From Flavobacterium laiguense (lineage in GTDB: Bacteria; Bacteroidota; Bacteroidia; Flavobacteriales; Flavobacteriaceae), in NCBI RefSeq assembly GCF_003097655.1, contig NZ_QCZH01000010.1, positions 1 to 64,000 of the forward strand: a stretch of 64,000 bases of DNA. The letters run 5' to 3'. This document shows, piece by piece, positions 27,516-35,706 of this stretch. A program made the position numbers and the translations under genes. How positions within the stretch are numbered: position 1 is the first letter of the stretch; each line of letters begins with the position of its first letter. The notes under the pieces were generated by a model that worked only from the letters and a program-made list of their open reading frames with translations, had not been told where the DNA came from and ran no database searches.

Positions 27516-27569
27516 GGAGGCATAGCTCAGCTGGATAGAGCATCCCGATTCTTATCGGGACGGTCGAAG
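27516..27569 (+). pseudogene. Broken tRNA-Arg copy with replaced anticodon arm
   Basis: The first 26 nt (acceptor and D-arm) are identical to the intact tRNA-Arg genes at 27593 and 27779. The anticodon arm is replaced by TCCCGATTCTTATCGGGA, a hairpin of the TCCCGA..TCGGGA kind also seen at 34971 and 54394. CGGTCGAAG follows as in the intact tRNA, and then the copy stops: no T-arm and no 3' acceptor strand. A TAATGAATAAAAGATTATAA stretch follows, as also found before the last tRNA-Arg. It cannot make a normal tRNA. Confidence 0.85.
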
Positions 27570-27592
27570 TCTAATGAATAAAAGATTATAAT

Positions 27593-27666
<74 letters not shown>

Positions 27667-27670
27667 CATA

Positions 27671-27702
27671 AAAACCCACTGATTTTAGTGGGTTTTTTTT
27701 TT
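27671..27702 (+). terminator. Terminator after tRNA-Arg copy 1
   Basis: Stem AAAACCCACT / AGTGGGTTTT (27671-27680, 27687-27696), 6-nt loop, long T-run. Confidence 0.92.
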
Positions 27703-27778
27703 ATGGAAAATACTAAAATAACATACTATACCGATTTTTAATCGAATGGACAATGGTTAATGAATAAAAGATTATAAT

Positions 27779-27852
<74 letters not shown>

Positions 27853-27858
27853 CTTAAA

Positions 27859-27887
27859 ACGACACTAGAAATAGTATCGTTTTTTTT
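27859..27887 (+). terminator. Terminator after tRNA-Arg copy 2
   Basis: Stem ACGACACTA / TAGTATCGT with one mismatch and a GAAA loop (27859-27880), followed by T's. Confidence 0.85.
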
Positions 27888-27947
27888 GTTTTAAATACTT
27901 TCCTGATCTTTTTAAATTTTCCCTATTTTTATGAAAATTTATTTGAC

Positions 27948-28601
27948 ATGATTTCTACCTTAAAACCTTTATTGATTCTCCTTTTTATTTTGTATGTAGT
28001 AAAGTGTAATTCACAAACTGTAGCAAATAGTTCTAAACCGTTAGCAATGATCAATGATACCACTTTTGTGAATCTTAAAGAGTACAGCCAAGATTTTGTG
28101 TATGATATGAAATATGCCACAGAGGATAATTTTCTAAAAGCGAAAGTATATGATTGTGCCAAATGCTATTTGCGTTATAAAACGGTTAAAGCATTGATTC
28201 TTGTCAATGAAAGATTAATGAAAAAAGGTTTTAAAATAAAACTATTCGATTGTTATAGACCACTGGACATTCAAAAAAAAATGTGGGCTATTGTGTCAAA
28301 TCCAATATATGTTGCTAACCCGAGCAATGGTTCTATTCATAATAGGGGAGGAGCTGTAGATATTACGCTTGTAGATCTGAATGGTAAAGAATTGGATATG
28401 GGAACTGCTTTCGATTATTTTGGAATAGAAGCAAGTCATGATTATCCAAATTTTTCGAAGGAAATTAAAAACAATAGGAAGCTTTTGAAAAAAAATATGG
28501 AAAAAGAACATTTTAATTCATTTGATTCAGAATGGTGGCATTACAATTTGAAAACTGGTTCAAAGGATTCGGTTTCTAATTTTAAATGGGACTGTAATTA
28601 A
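27948..28601 (+). CDS. D-alanyl-D-alanine dipeptidase (VanX/DdpX type)
   Basis: A 217-residue M15D zinc peptidase with an N-terminal signal peptide. Zn ligands His131 and Asp138 in SIHNRGGAVDIT and His198 in SEWWHYN, with catalytic Glu195; CYRPLDIQKKMW is the usual Arg-containing motif. It hydrolyses D-Ala-D-Ala. With no vanH/vanA neighbours this is a stand-alone periplasmic enzyme for peptide recycling, not evidence of vancomycin resistance. A Cys at position 20 follows Lys, so this is not a convincing lipobox. Confidence 0.9.
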   Translation: MISTLKPLLILLFILYVVKCNSQTVANSSKPLAMINDTTFVNLKEYSQDFVYDMKYATEDNFLKAKVYDCAKCYLRYKTVKALILVNERLMKKGFKIKLFDCYRPLDIQKKMWAIVSNPIYVANPSNGSIHNRGGAVDITLVDLNGKELDMGTAFDYFGIEASHDYPNFSKEIKNNRKLLKKNMEKEHFNSFDSEWWHYNLKTGSKDSVSNFKWDCN

Positions 28602-29083
28602 TGAGTTTTTTACTTTTTTTCTCATTCTTCGAATAATTTAAAAGTCATTTTTCGTTGTTTTCTAATCCTTAAGTGGTTACAAACCCTTTTTATAAACTAC
28701 TTTTTTTTTGCTCAAATTTAATAAGCGTAACTACTTTAAGGCTTGATTGTTGTAAAATGCGTAAGAAAAAACATGAAAATACATTTATTATATGCATTTC
28801 ATCGATTATATTGTTGTTTAATTGAATTATATTTTATTTTCGCGCTATAAATCATTTAAAAACAATGGTTTGTAAGCAAGATAAATTTAACCCCCATATT
28901 GAATATTAAGAGTAGCTTTTAAAATTGCTTTTAAATTCAGTTTTTTGATTTGGTTGCAAAGTGAAAAGATATGTCTACTATTTGTTTTAAAAACAAATGT
29001 AGAAATGTCAAAAGATATTATCTATACAATTAATAGTGTCTCTAATTCATGTATCAAATTGAAAAAGAATATAAATTTGATAG
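28602..29083. other. Intergenic stretch without recognised feature
   Basis: About 480 nt of very AT-rich DNA between the dipeptidase and the small ORF at 29084. It contains a 22-codon frame near 28758 (MRKKKHENTFIICISSIILL and two more residues) that I do not trust. I see no RNA gene or clear promoter. Confidence 0.5.
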
Positions 29084-29263
29084 ATGAAAACGATATTGCA
29101 AAATAGTTTTTTTAAATGTATTGGGCCAGAAAATAAAAGTGGAATTACATTTGTTGAAGTGGTTGTTGTAGGTGTACTAGTTCCTCTAGTAGTGCGTAAC
29201 GTGAAAAATTATGTGACGTATATAGAAAAGAATAACGAAAATCGAGATAGTTATTCAGCATAA
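29084..29263 (+). CDS. 59-residue membrane ORF with prepilin-like N-terminus
   Basis: ATG at 29084, stop at 29263, followed within 10 nt by a strong terminator. After a 20-residue leader ending in Gly the sequence reads ITFVEVVVVGVLVPLVV, which resembles the class III signal of type IV pilins/pseudopilins (Gly at -1, hydrophobic core, Glu at +5), then a short charged tail. A full pilin has about 130 residues, so this is either a mini-pseudopilin-like protein, a truncated one, or a simple one-helix membrane protein. No pilus genes are nearby. Confidence 0.5.
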   Translation: MKTILQNSFFKCIGPENKSGITFVEVVVVGVLVPLVVRNVKNYVTYIEKNNENRDSYSA

Positions 29264-29270
29264 AAAAAAC

Positions 29271-29310
29271 ATTTTTAAACGGGAGCCTGTCCGTTTAAAA
29301 ATATTTTTTT
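29271..29310. terminator. Bidirectional terminator
   Basis: Stem ATTTTTAAACGG / CCGTTTAAAAAT (29271-29282, 29291-29302), 8-nt loop, T's downstream and A's upstream. It lies between the small ORF (+) and the gene at 29329 (-). Confidence 0.88.
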
Positions 29311-29328
29311 TTAGTTTAAGTTTTGTAT

Positions 29329-29895
29329 TTATTCGATACAACGTAAATTGTCTATAAAATAAGTTTCGGGACGGTATATTTTTCCATCTAGTTCGGCTGT
29401 GAATTCTTTTTTGAATACGTAGTCTTCAACGTCTGTTAAATATTTTATTCGCATTAAGGATATAGGAGATGTTTTTAAATCTTGAAAATTGTCTTTCATA
29501 AACATGAAAATTCCAGTTTTGACTCTATTATCAAAGCCTTTGTCATCTCTTACCATTGAGCCGCAGCTTTCTTGATCAATATGTATAAGAGTTATGATTT
29601 TTCCATTTTGGAGTTGTAAATAAATTTTTGAATCTTTATCAAAACAATTTGCTTTTAAAAAATCTTTGCTTTTTTGAATCAATTGTACATTTAACGTAGG
29701 TAAACCATCGGTTAAGGCTAAAGAATAAAATATGTAATTTGAATTTCCGGCAAAAACTTTCTCACTGATTAAATATGCTGGAGTCGATTTATAGGTACCA
29801 ATGGAGTCGGTGACATTGGCTGAATATTCGCATGGTTTTTGGGCAAATAGAGTAAAGCTTAAAAAGCTAAAAGTTAAGATCAGAGCGTATTTCAT
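29329..29895 (-). CDS. Hypothetical exported protein
   Basis: A 188-residue protein with a clean signal peptide (MKYALILTFSFLSFTLFAQ). The mature part has four or five Cys (CEYSAN, NCFDKDSKIY, QESCGSMV, LRCIE) that could form disulfides. I do not recognise the family. Its start codon lies at the end of a repeated 5' element (29893-29977) shared with the DUF4249 gene. The gene ends at a bidirectional terminator and is transcribed separately or after the methyltransferase gene. Confidence 0.75.
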   Translation of the reverse strand: MKYALILTFSFLSFTLFAQKPCEYSANVTDSIGTYKSTPAYLISEKVFAGNSNYIFYSLALTDGLPTLNVQLIQKSKDFLKANCFDKDSKIYLQLQNGKIITLIHIDQESCGSMVRDDKGFDNRVKTGIFMFMKDNFQDLKTSPISLMRIKYLTDVEDYVFKKEFTAELDGKIYRPETYFIDNLRCIE

Positions 29896-29977
29896 ATGTA
29901 GATAATATTGTTTTTTATTAGGAACAAGGTATCGCCATTCTTTATTTAGATTTATGAATTTGAATCATGGCGATTTC
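29893..29977 (-). repeat. 85-nt repeated 5' element, copy 2
   Basis: Minus-strand counterpart of 4395-4480: GAAATCGCCATGATTC, a variable middle, AAGAATGGCGATACC, then ACAATATTATCTACATATG ending in the start codon of the hypothetical exported protein. A partial third match, ACAAATATTATCTACATATG, lies at 43953-43972, where the ATG is followed almost at once by a stop codon. Confidence 0.65.
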
Positions 29978-29981
29978 TTTT

Positions 29982-31163
29982 TTATTTTAGTTTGCTGCAA
30001 ATTAAGACAATTTTATTATTATTTTCATCTGTTGTGAAAAAACAATACAGATTTCCACCTTCTTTAATTTTCCATTTTTTTCGGATATTTTCAACAGTTT
30101 CCGGAAAATTTCTTGTCGTTACATTTGCTTTCTGATTTTCTAAAAACTGCTTCATTTCTATTTTACCGTATGCAATGGAATTTTCAATTTTAAAAATTCT
30201 TCCCGGAAAAGAAATTAGATCATCTGAGGTATATAGATGGGAGTGCTTATGGAGTTTGTTTAATTTATGAAATGATCCAACTTCATCAAATCCTCCTGAT
30301 TTCATTATTGAACTATTGGGTTCGTATAAAAATTTTAGAGGTAAACTATATGTTGGAATTTCTATATATTCGTTTAAAACAAAATCAAAAGTTTCTGTTT
30401 TTTCCTTTGATATGGAAATAGTTTTAATTTTAACATTTCCAACATGGCCTTTATGTAATTCCCAAAGCAATTCTTTTACTTCATTGTCAATTGCTACAAT
30501 ATGGATCGTTTTTACATGCTGCAATTCGGATAATCCCGCTGTAATATCAAGTATTGGAGCCGTTTTTATCAATACAGCGTCTGATTTACTAAAGTATAGG
30601 TCTAGATGTTCTGGCACATTGGGGAGGCAGTCTTTTAGCATGAACACTTTACCTTTAATATCACTTCTTCTGGAAGGATCAATGTATATCCAATCCCATT
30701 TTAAATCTAAAGCGTTTAAAGTCGCTAAACTATCACCAGCGTAGCAAGTGATGTTTTTTGTATTTAATTGTTTAAAATTGTGTTTTACGATATCGGACAA
30801 TTCGGAATTGATTTCGCAATGCACTACATTTTTCATTTGTTTTGAAAAATAGTAATCATCAATACCAAAGCCTCCTGTTAAATCAATCAAATTTTCGCCA
30901 GAAACAATAGAAGCTTTGTATAATGCCGTTTTCTCCGAAGAAGTTTGTTCTACTGAAATTTTGCTGGGATAAATAATATTAGGGGTCGAAAACCAGGTAG
31001 GGAGCTTTTCTTTTGCTTTTGTCTTTGCTGCGATTTGATTTAAAATATCAATCCATTCTACTGTAGGAAACGGGTTTTTTTGAAGCGCCAATTTTGATAC
31101 AGCTTTCCCAATATTTGAATTGATAAACTCCTGTATTTTAGGATTTAGAACGTCTAAATTCAA
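29982..31163 (-). CDS. SAM-dependent methyltransferase, THUMP-like C-terminus
   Basis: A 393-residue class I methyltransferase. The SAM-binding loop is LIDLTGGFGIDDYYFS near 97-112; the catalytic-type motif DWIYIDPSRRS resembles the DPPY/NPPY loop of RNA or DNA base methyltransferases. The C-terminal 90 residues (FPGRIFKIENSIAYGKIEMK onwards) match the THUMP-like domain that occurs in this Bacteroidota family. It probably modifies RNA; the position is unknown. It is separated from the AI-2E transporter stop by one base, so the two are co-translated. Confidence 0.8.
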   Translation of the reverse strand: MNLDVLNPKIQEFINSNIGKAVSKLALQKNPFPTVEWIDILNQIAAKTKAKEKLPTWFSTPNIIYPSKISVEQTSSEKTALYKASIVSGENLIDLTGGFGIDDYYFSKQMKNVVHCEINSELSDIVKHNFKQLNTKNITCYAGDSLATLNALDLKWDWIYIDPSRRSDIKGKVFMLKDCLPNVPEHLDLYFSKSDAVLIKTAPILDITAGLSELQHVKTIHIVAIDNEVKELLWELHKGHVGNVKIKTISISKEKTETFDFVLNEYIEIPTYSLPLKFLYEPNSSIMKSGGFDEVGSFHKLNKLHKHSHLYTSDDLISFPGRIFKIENSIAYGKIEMKQFLENQKANVTTRNFPETVENIRKKWKIKEGGNLYCFFTTDENNNKIVLICSKLK

Positions 31164-31164
31164 T

Positions 31165-32256
31165 TTATATGTTTTTAGTTATGAGTTGAATAAGTTCATT
31201 GTCGGGAAAAAACTCTTTGCAAATTACTTTTATAATTGTGTATATAGGAACAGCAATTATCATTCCCAAGATTCCAAATGAGAATCCTGCTATCAATATT
31301 ACCAGAAATATTTCCAATGGGTGGGAACTTACGCTTTTAGAAAATATGATGGGTTGTGAAAGGTTATTGTCAATCACTTGAACAATCCAGAAACCTATTA
31401 ATACATATATAGTAGTGGGTAAAATTTCAGTTTGAAAATCAGATCCAAGATGGCTTATCATGGTTAAAATAGCTGCTAAAACCGAAGCAATTAAAGGTCC
31501 TAGATAAGGGATGATGTTCAAAACGGCACATAAAAAGGCAATTATAAACACATTGGGTATTCCAAAAACAGATAAAACAATAGTGTACAATATAAAAACT
31601 ATGAATAGTTGAAGTAGCAAACCTATAAAATATCGGGAAAGCAATACGTTTATTTTCTCTATCGAGTTTAAAATTTTCTCTTCATGAGAGTCGGGGATAA
31701 GCAGTTTGGCACCATTTACAAACATTGACCTGTCTTTAAGGAAGAAAAAAGTAATAAACAGTACAGCACCCATCCCCATACCGAAATTACTGATTGTTCC
31801 AACTACTATATTTAAAAAGTTAGGGATTAGGTTGAAATTTACAACAGATTTAAAGTTTTTTACATCAAAAACGGCTTTGGAGTCTATATGATGGCGCTCT
31901 AAAAATGTGTTTATTTGTTTGATAAGCTCTAAACTGTTTTTTTCAATTTCAACTGTATTTAAAAGTGATAAATTTTGACCCTGTGATATAATTAATGGAA
32001 TAAACATCATTATAAAACCCAAAATGATCAAGATATAAAGTGTTAAAATGGTAATTGTTGCAATAGTGTGTTTGAACTTTAGTCTTTTTTTGAAAAATTC
32101 TAAAACAGGGATGCCAATTAAGGTTAGTATTAATGAAACTAAAACATAAATTAGGACGTATTGAATTTGGTACAAAAAATAAAGTAATAATGCCGCTAAA
32201 ATTAAAGTGCCAATAGCTCTTAAAATTCCATTTGCTAAAATTTTGGATGTAATCAT
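31165..32256 (-). CDS. AI-2E family transporter
   Basis: A 363-residue integral membrane protein with about eight segments and a long soluble loop after the first four. SRYFIGLLLQLFIVFI and CAVLNIIPYLGPLIASVLAA match the conserved second half, with the family signature IPYLGP. Members (YdgG/TqsA/PerM) export small molecules; AI-2 itself is only one case. It begins the operon with the methyltransferase gene (1-nt gap) and has a terminator of the previous gene just upstream. Confidence 0.92.
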   Translation of the reverse strand: MITSKILANGILRAIGTLILAALLLYFLYQIQYVLIYVLVSLILTLIGIPVLEFFKKRLKFKHTIATITILTLYILIILGFIMMFIPLIISQGQNLSLLNTVEIEKNSLELIKQINTFLERHHIDSKAVFDVKNFKSVVNFNLIPNFLNIVVGTISNFGMGMGAVLFITFFFLKDRSMFVNGAKLLIPDSHEEKILNSIEKINVLLSRYFIGLLLQLFIVFILYTIVLSVFGIPNVFIIAFLCAVLNIIPYLGPLIASVLAAILTMISHLGSDFQTEILPTTIYVLIGFWIVQVIDNNLSQPIIFSKSVSSHPLEIFLVILIAGFSFGILGMIIAVPIYTIIKVICKEFFPDNELIQLITKNI

Positions 32257-32283
32257 ATCGTTATATTAGGTTATAAAGATAAA

Positions 32284-32310
32284 AAAACTCGCTAACAAGT
32301 AGCGAGTTTT
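32284..32310 (-). terminator. Terminator after the M43 metalloprotease gene
   Basis: Stem ACTCGCTA / TAGCGAGT with ACAAG loop (core 32287-32307); A's on the left become a T-run on the minus strand. It separates the protease from the AI-2E gene. Confidence 0.88.
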
Positions 32311-32333
32311 GAAAACTAAAATTTTAGTTATAA

Positions 32334-33284
32334 TTATATTCCGAAACCTGATCTTGCTCCACCAGAAACAAACAAAGCAGACATTCTTGATTTTTGACCA
32401 TTAGAGAACATAAACATTCCTCTATCGTCAGTGTAATCCATGTAGTTCATAGTCATTTCATTATGAGCAGGAAGACAAGTACTTACGTGTGGGTATGCAG
32501 GAACTCCATAGTTTGAAGTTTGAGCAGTTGGTGTATCAGCAACCATATCGCTTCCGCAATTTGCATCACCCCAAATGTGACGTAAGTTCATCCAGTGACC
32601 TATTTCATGGCTAGCAGTTCTTCCTAAGTTGTATGGGTAATTTGCTGTACCTGATAAACCAAAGTATTTTGAATCAATTGCAACTCCATCAGTAGCTGCA
32701 GCTCCACCAGGGAATTGAGCATAACCTAAGATTCCTCCTCCAATTGTACAAACCCATAGATTAAGGTTGCTACTTGGTGATGTAGGTGCGATACCACCTC
32801 TTTTTGCATTTTTCATAGTGTCAGTAGTACCCCATGAAGTTTTTGTAGTCGATTTTCTGATGATTTGTTTTAGTTCAAAAGTGATATCAACATTAGCGGC
32901 AACTCCTGCAAATTCAGCTGGTGTATTCGCAAAATCAGGGTTTGTTGCTGTAAAATCTTTGTTTAATACATCAATTTGTGATTGTATTTGTGCATCCGAA
33001 ATATTTTCTGCTGCTGTTCTGTATAAAACGTTTACAACTACAGGAATTACTACTTTTCCGTTTACTAAACGTTTTGTAAGCATTGCTTTTTGAGTAAAAG
33101 CTTCAATTTGGTTCATTCTGATAGCCAATGTAGGATCTGCTTTCATTTGAGCTTCAAGTACATCTTGCGTAGCACAACCTCTTTTTGCAATCGCAGAGGT
33201 ATCTGAGTTTGCCAGATCTGTTTGATCGTTTTGGCACGAGAAAAACAATAGTACAGCTGCTGCCGAAAAAAATAATTTTTTCAT
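32334..33284 (-). CDS. M43 family zinc metalloprotease lipoprotein (pappalysin-like)
   Basis: A 316-residue protein. Lipobox LFFSC (Cys17). The metzincin motif [11 protein letters not shown] occupies 226-236 (His226, His230, His236 Zn ligands, Glu227 base), and NYMDYTDD downstream provides the Met-turn. The family (cytophagalysin/ulilysin/pappalysin) cuts proteins extracellularly. N-terminal residues 36-160 form the propeptide-like region. It is anchored to the cell surface or secreted. A damaged duplicate lies immediately upstream at 33568-34180. Confidence 0.93.
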   Translation of the reverse strand: MKKLFFSAAAVLLFFSCQNDQTDLANSDTSAIAKRGCATQDVLEAQMKADPTLAIRMNQIEAFTQKAMLTKRLVNGKVVIPVVVNVLYRTAAENISDAQIQSQIDVLNKDFTATNPDFANTPAEFAGVAANVDITFELKQIIRKSTTKTSWGTTDTMKNAKRGGIAPTSPSSNLNLWVCTIGGGILGYAQFPGGAAATDGVAIDSKYFGLSGTANYPYNLGRTASHEIGHWMNLRHIWGDANCGSDMVADTPTAQTSNYGVPAYPHVSTCLPAHNEMTMNYMDYTDDRGMFMFSNGQKSRMSALFVSGGARSGFGI

Positions 33285-33537
33285 AAATAATTGGTTTTTT
33301 TGTTATAAAAATGTTTGGTTAGTTAATTATTTCACAATTTTATAACAATTAATCAAAAGCTGCAAGTTACTTGAGTCAAAACGGTTAAACGGTATGATTT
33401 ATCCGTTAAAATGCTAATTTAAGAAAGAAAAATCTGTAAAAACAAATTAAAGCGTATTAGCAATGAAAGGTTTATCAATATTTATGATGCTTTTTTGTGT
33501 TGCATTATTTCTAAGGCGTGACATTGTAATCAAAAAA

Positions 33538-33563
33538 AAACTCACCAACATGTGGTGAGTTTT
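33538..33563 (-). terminator. Terminator after the protease pseudogene
   Basis: Stem ACTCACCA / TGGTGAGT (33540-33547, 33553-33560) with A-run to the left giving a T-run on the minus strand; placed like the terminator of the intact gene. Confidence 0.8.
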
Positions 33564-33567
33564 ATTT

Positions 33568-34180
33568 TCAAAATAAAAAAAAATATAGTCTAAAAGATGC
33601 TCTTGATCCACCTGAAAGAAAAATGGCAGACATTCTGCTTTTTTGACCAGTTGAAAACATGTACATTCCTCTATCGTCCGTGTAATCCATATAATTCATT
33701 GTCATTTCTACCGGTGTACCAGTACAGGTGCTATAATGTGGATATGCAGGAACGCCATAATTAGAAGTATTTATGAGTTGGAGTGTCTGATACTAAATCA
33801 CTTCCGCAAGTTGCATCCCCCAAATGTGTCTTAAATTCATCCAGTGCCCCACTTCATGTGTAGCGGTTCTTCCAAGATTGAAAGGTGCATTTGCAGAGCC
33901 TTATAAACCAAAATATTTAGAATCGATAGCAACACCATCAGTAGAAGATGATCCTCCAGGAAATTGTACATACCCTAGTATACCGCCACCAATAGTACAA
34001 ACCCACATATTAAGTTTCGTAGTTGGAGATATTGGAGCTAATCCTCCTGAGCTTGTTTTTTTTCATAGCATCATTTGTTCCCCATGATGTTTTTTGGTTA
34101 ATATTGTTATTCCAATTGACCAATATGTTTTAGGCCATTAACTTCTCGTATAATGCCGTTGTATTTTTTGTTTAGTATAA
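33568..34180 (-). pseudogene. Broken duplicate of the M43 metalloprotease
   Basis: The minus strand reads a protein closely related to 32334-33284, including the regions for GGGILGY, the His-rich zinc motif (CACTTCATGTGTAGCGGTTC on plus is the diverged equivalent) and MNYMDYTDDRGMY. Frameshifts occur around 33770-33790, near 33818 and 33898, and in the AGCTTGTTTTTTTTC tract near 34053. The N-terminal third, the signal peptide and the propeptide are missing. It is a decayed tandem duplicate. Confidence 0.85.
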
Positions 34181-34242
34181 TTTTTATTGGACTAATTTAA
34201 AAGGAATAACGGTATTGGTCAAAATAATAAATACAATCGGTA

Positions 34243-34881
34243 TTAATTGGTAAAAATGTAATTAATAATATTGGCACCCATTTTTAAGGCTTTCTCACGA
34301 ACTTCAAATGGATCATTATTTACTTCAGAATCTTCCCATCCATCTCCGAGATCACACTCATAAGTATACAATAAAACTAATTTGGAGTCTATAAATATTC
34401 CGAAGGCTTGTGGTCTTTTACCATCGTGTTCATGGATTTTGGGTAATCCATAAGGAAAGGAAAACGGTTTTTGAAATAGTGCGTGATTAGCAGGAATTTC
34501 AACTAAGTTATTATTTGGGAAAATTTTCCTTATTTCTTTTCGAATGTATTGATCCATACCATAATTATCATCAATGTGAAGGAAACCACCACCTAGTAAG
34601 TAATTTCTTAAATTGATAACATCGACATCACTAAAAACGACATTCCCATGACCGGTCATATGAACAAATGGATACGAAAGCAAGTCAGGGCTACTGGGTT
34701 CTACGGTTCTTGGTTTGGATTTAATTTTGGTATTGATATTGGCATTGCAAAATTTTATTAAATTAGGCAAAGAGGTTGGATTGGCGTACCAATCACCACC
34801 ACCACTGTATTTTACAAGCGCAATTTCCTGTGAATAGGAAGCAACAGAAATGAATACTAAAAGGAAATATATTTTTTTCAT
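34243..34881 (-). CDS. DUF4159 domain protein
   Basis: A 212-residue exported protein (signal MKKIYFLLVFISVASYSQ). The DUF4159 features are the opening LVKYSGGGDWYANPTSLPNL, the GGGFLHIDDNYG segment, and PNNNLVEIPANHALF. The fold is a class I glutamine amidotransferase-like flavodoxin core of unknown function. In Bacteroidota such genes often sit near MoxR/von Willebrand clusters; here it is upstream of no such genes but lies downstream of rsmE on the same strand (114-nt gap with repeats). Confidence 0.85.
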   Translation of the reverse strand: MKKIYFLLVFISVASYSQEIALVKYSGGGDWYANPTSLPNLIKFCNANINTKIKSKPRTVEPSSPDLLSYPFVHMTGHGNVVFSDVDVINLRNYLLGGGFLHIDDNYGMDQYIRKEIRKIFPNNNLVEIPANHALFQKPFSFPYGLPKIHEHDGKRPQAFGIFIDSKLVLLYTYECDLGDGWEDSEVNNDPFEVREKALKMGANIINYIFTN

Positions 34882-34970
34882 TTACTATGTAGTAATTTTA
34901 ATGGCAATGGCAATATCAATGACAATTTCAATGACAATATAAAATCTGCAGTCAAAAATCAGAAATCGAC

Positions 34971-34988
34971 TCCCGAAAGCTTTCGGGA
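34971..34988. repeat. Palindrome TCCCGAAAGCTTTCGGGA
   Basis: An 18-nt perfect palindrome between DUF4159 and rsmE, next to short imperfect repeats of CAATGACAAT. Members of the TCCCGA..TCGGGA set also occur at 27547 inside the broken tRNA and at 54394. It is probably a flavobacterial intergenic repeat. Confidence 0.6.
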
Positions 34989-34995
34989 CTAAAAT

Positions 34996-35703
34996 CTACT
35001 CTTCATTTATAAATACTACGCTATGACAGGCAACAATAGCGGCAGTTTCAGTTCTTAATCTAGTATTGCCTAACGAAACAGGGATATAGTTATTTTCTAA
35101 TGCCAAAGCAATTTCTTTTTCAGAAAAATCACCTTCGGGTCCAATTAGAATAGTGTAGTTTTCATTAGGTTTTAAAACTGATTTCAGTGTTCTTTTATCG
35201 GTTTCTTCGCAGTGTGCAATTAACTGTAAACCTTCGTTTTTTTGTTTTACGAATTCTTTGAATGTTACCGCAGGATTTAATATAGGAAGATGCAATTGGT
35301 TACATTGTTTCATTGCCGATAAAATAATCTTATCAAATCTTTCGGCATTGATGACTTTTCTTTCGGATCTATCACAAATAATTGGCGTGATTTCGTGAAT
35401 ACCAATTTCGGTAGCTTTTTCAAGTAACCATTCGTAACGATCATTCATTTTAGTTGGAGCTACGGCTAAATGCAATTTGTATTTAGGAAGCTCTATCTTT
35501 TCAAATGACAAAATTTGAACCGTACATTTGCTGTCGGATGCCAATGTGATTTCTGTTTTAAATAAAAAACCTAAACCATTGGTAACAAATAAGATGTCAG
35601 TGTCTTTTTTGCGTAAAACTTTAATAATATGTTTGCTTTCTTCTTTGTCAAAAGAAAAAGTCTCAGTAGATTCTGTAATAGTCGGATTATAAAATAATTG
35701 CAT
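34996..35703 (-). CDS. rsmE: 16S rRNA (uracil-1498-N3)-methyltransferase
   Basis: A 235-residue SPOUT methyltransferase. C-terminal knot motifs ILIGPEGDFSEKEI and VSLGNTRLRTETAAI bind SAM; the N-terminal PUA-like domain holds KEESKHIIKVLRKKD. It methylates U1498 of 16S rRNA. The gene is 3 nt after tsaD on the minus strand, so they form a translation-related operon. Confidence 0.95.
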   Translation of the reverse strand: MQLFYNPTITESTETFSFDKEESKHIIKVLRKKDTDILFVTNGLGFLFKTEITLASDSKCTVQILSFEKIELPKYKLHLAVAPTKMNDRYEWLLEKATEIGIHEITPIICDRSERKVINAERFDKIILSAMKQCNQLHLPILNPAVTFKEFVKQKNEGLQLIAHCEETDKRTLKSVLKPNENYTILIGPEGDFSEKEIALALENNYIPVSLGNTRLRTETAAIVACHSVVFINEE

Positions 35704-35706
35704 AAT

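Noticed and set aside
27948-28601. Vancomycin resistance by VanX
   Set aside because: No vanH, vanA, vanR or vanS neighbours; stand-alone D-Ala-D-Ala dipeptidases are common in periplasmic recycling.
33824-34087. An 87-residue plus-strand frame
   Set aside because: It is the antisense of the M43 pseudogene at 33568-34180.
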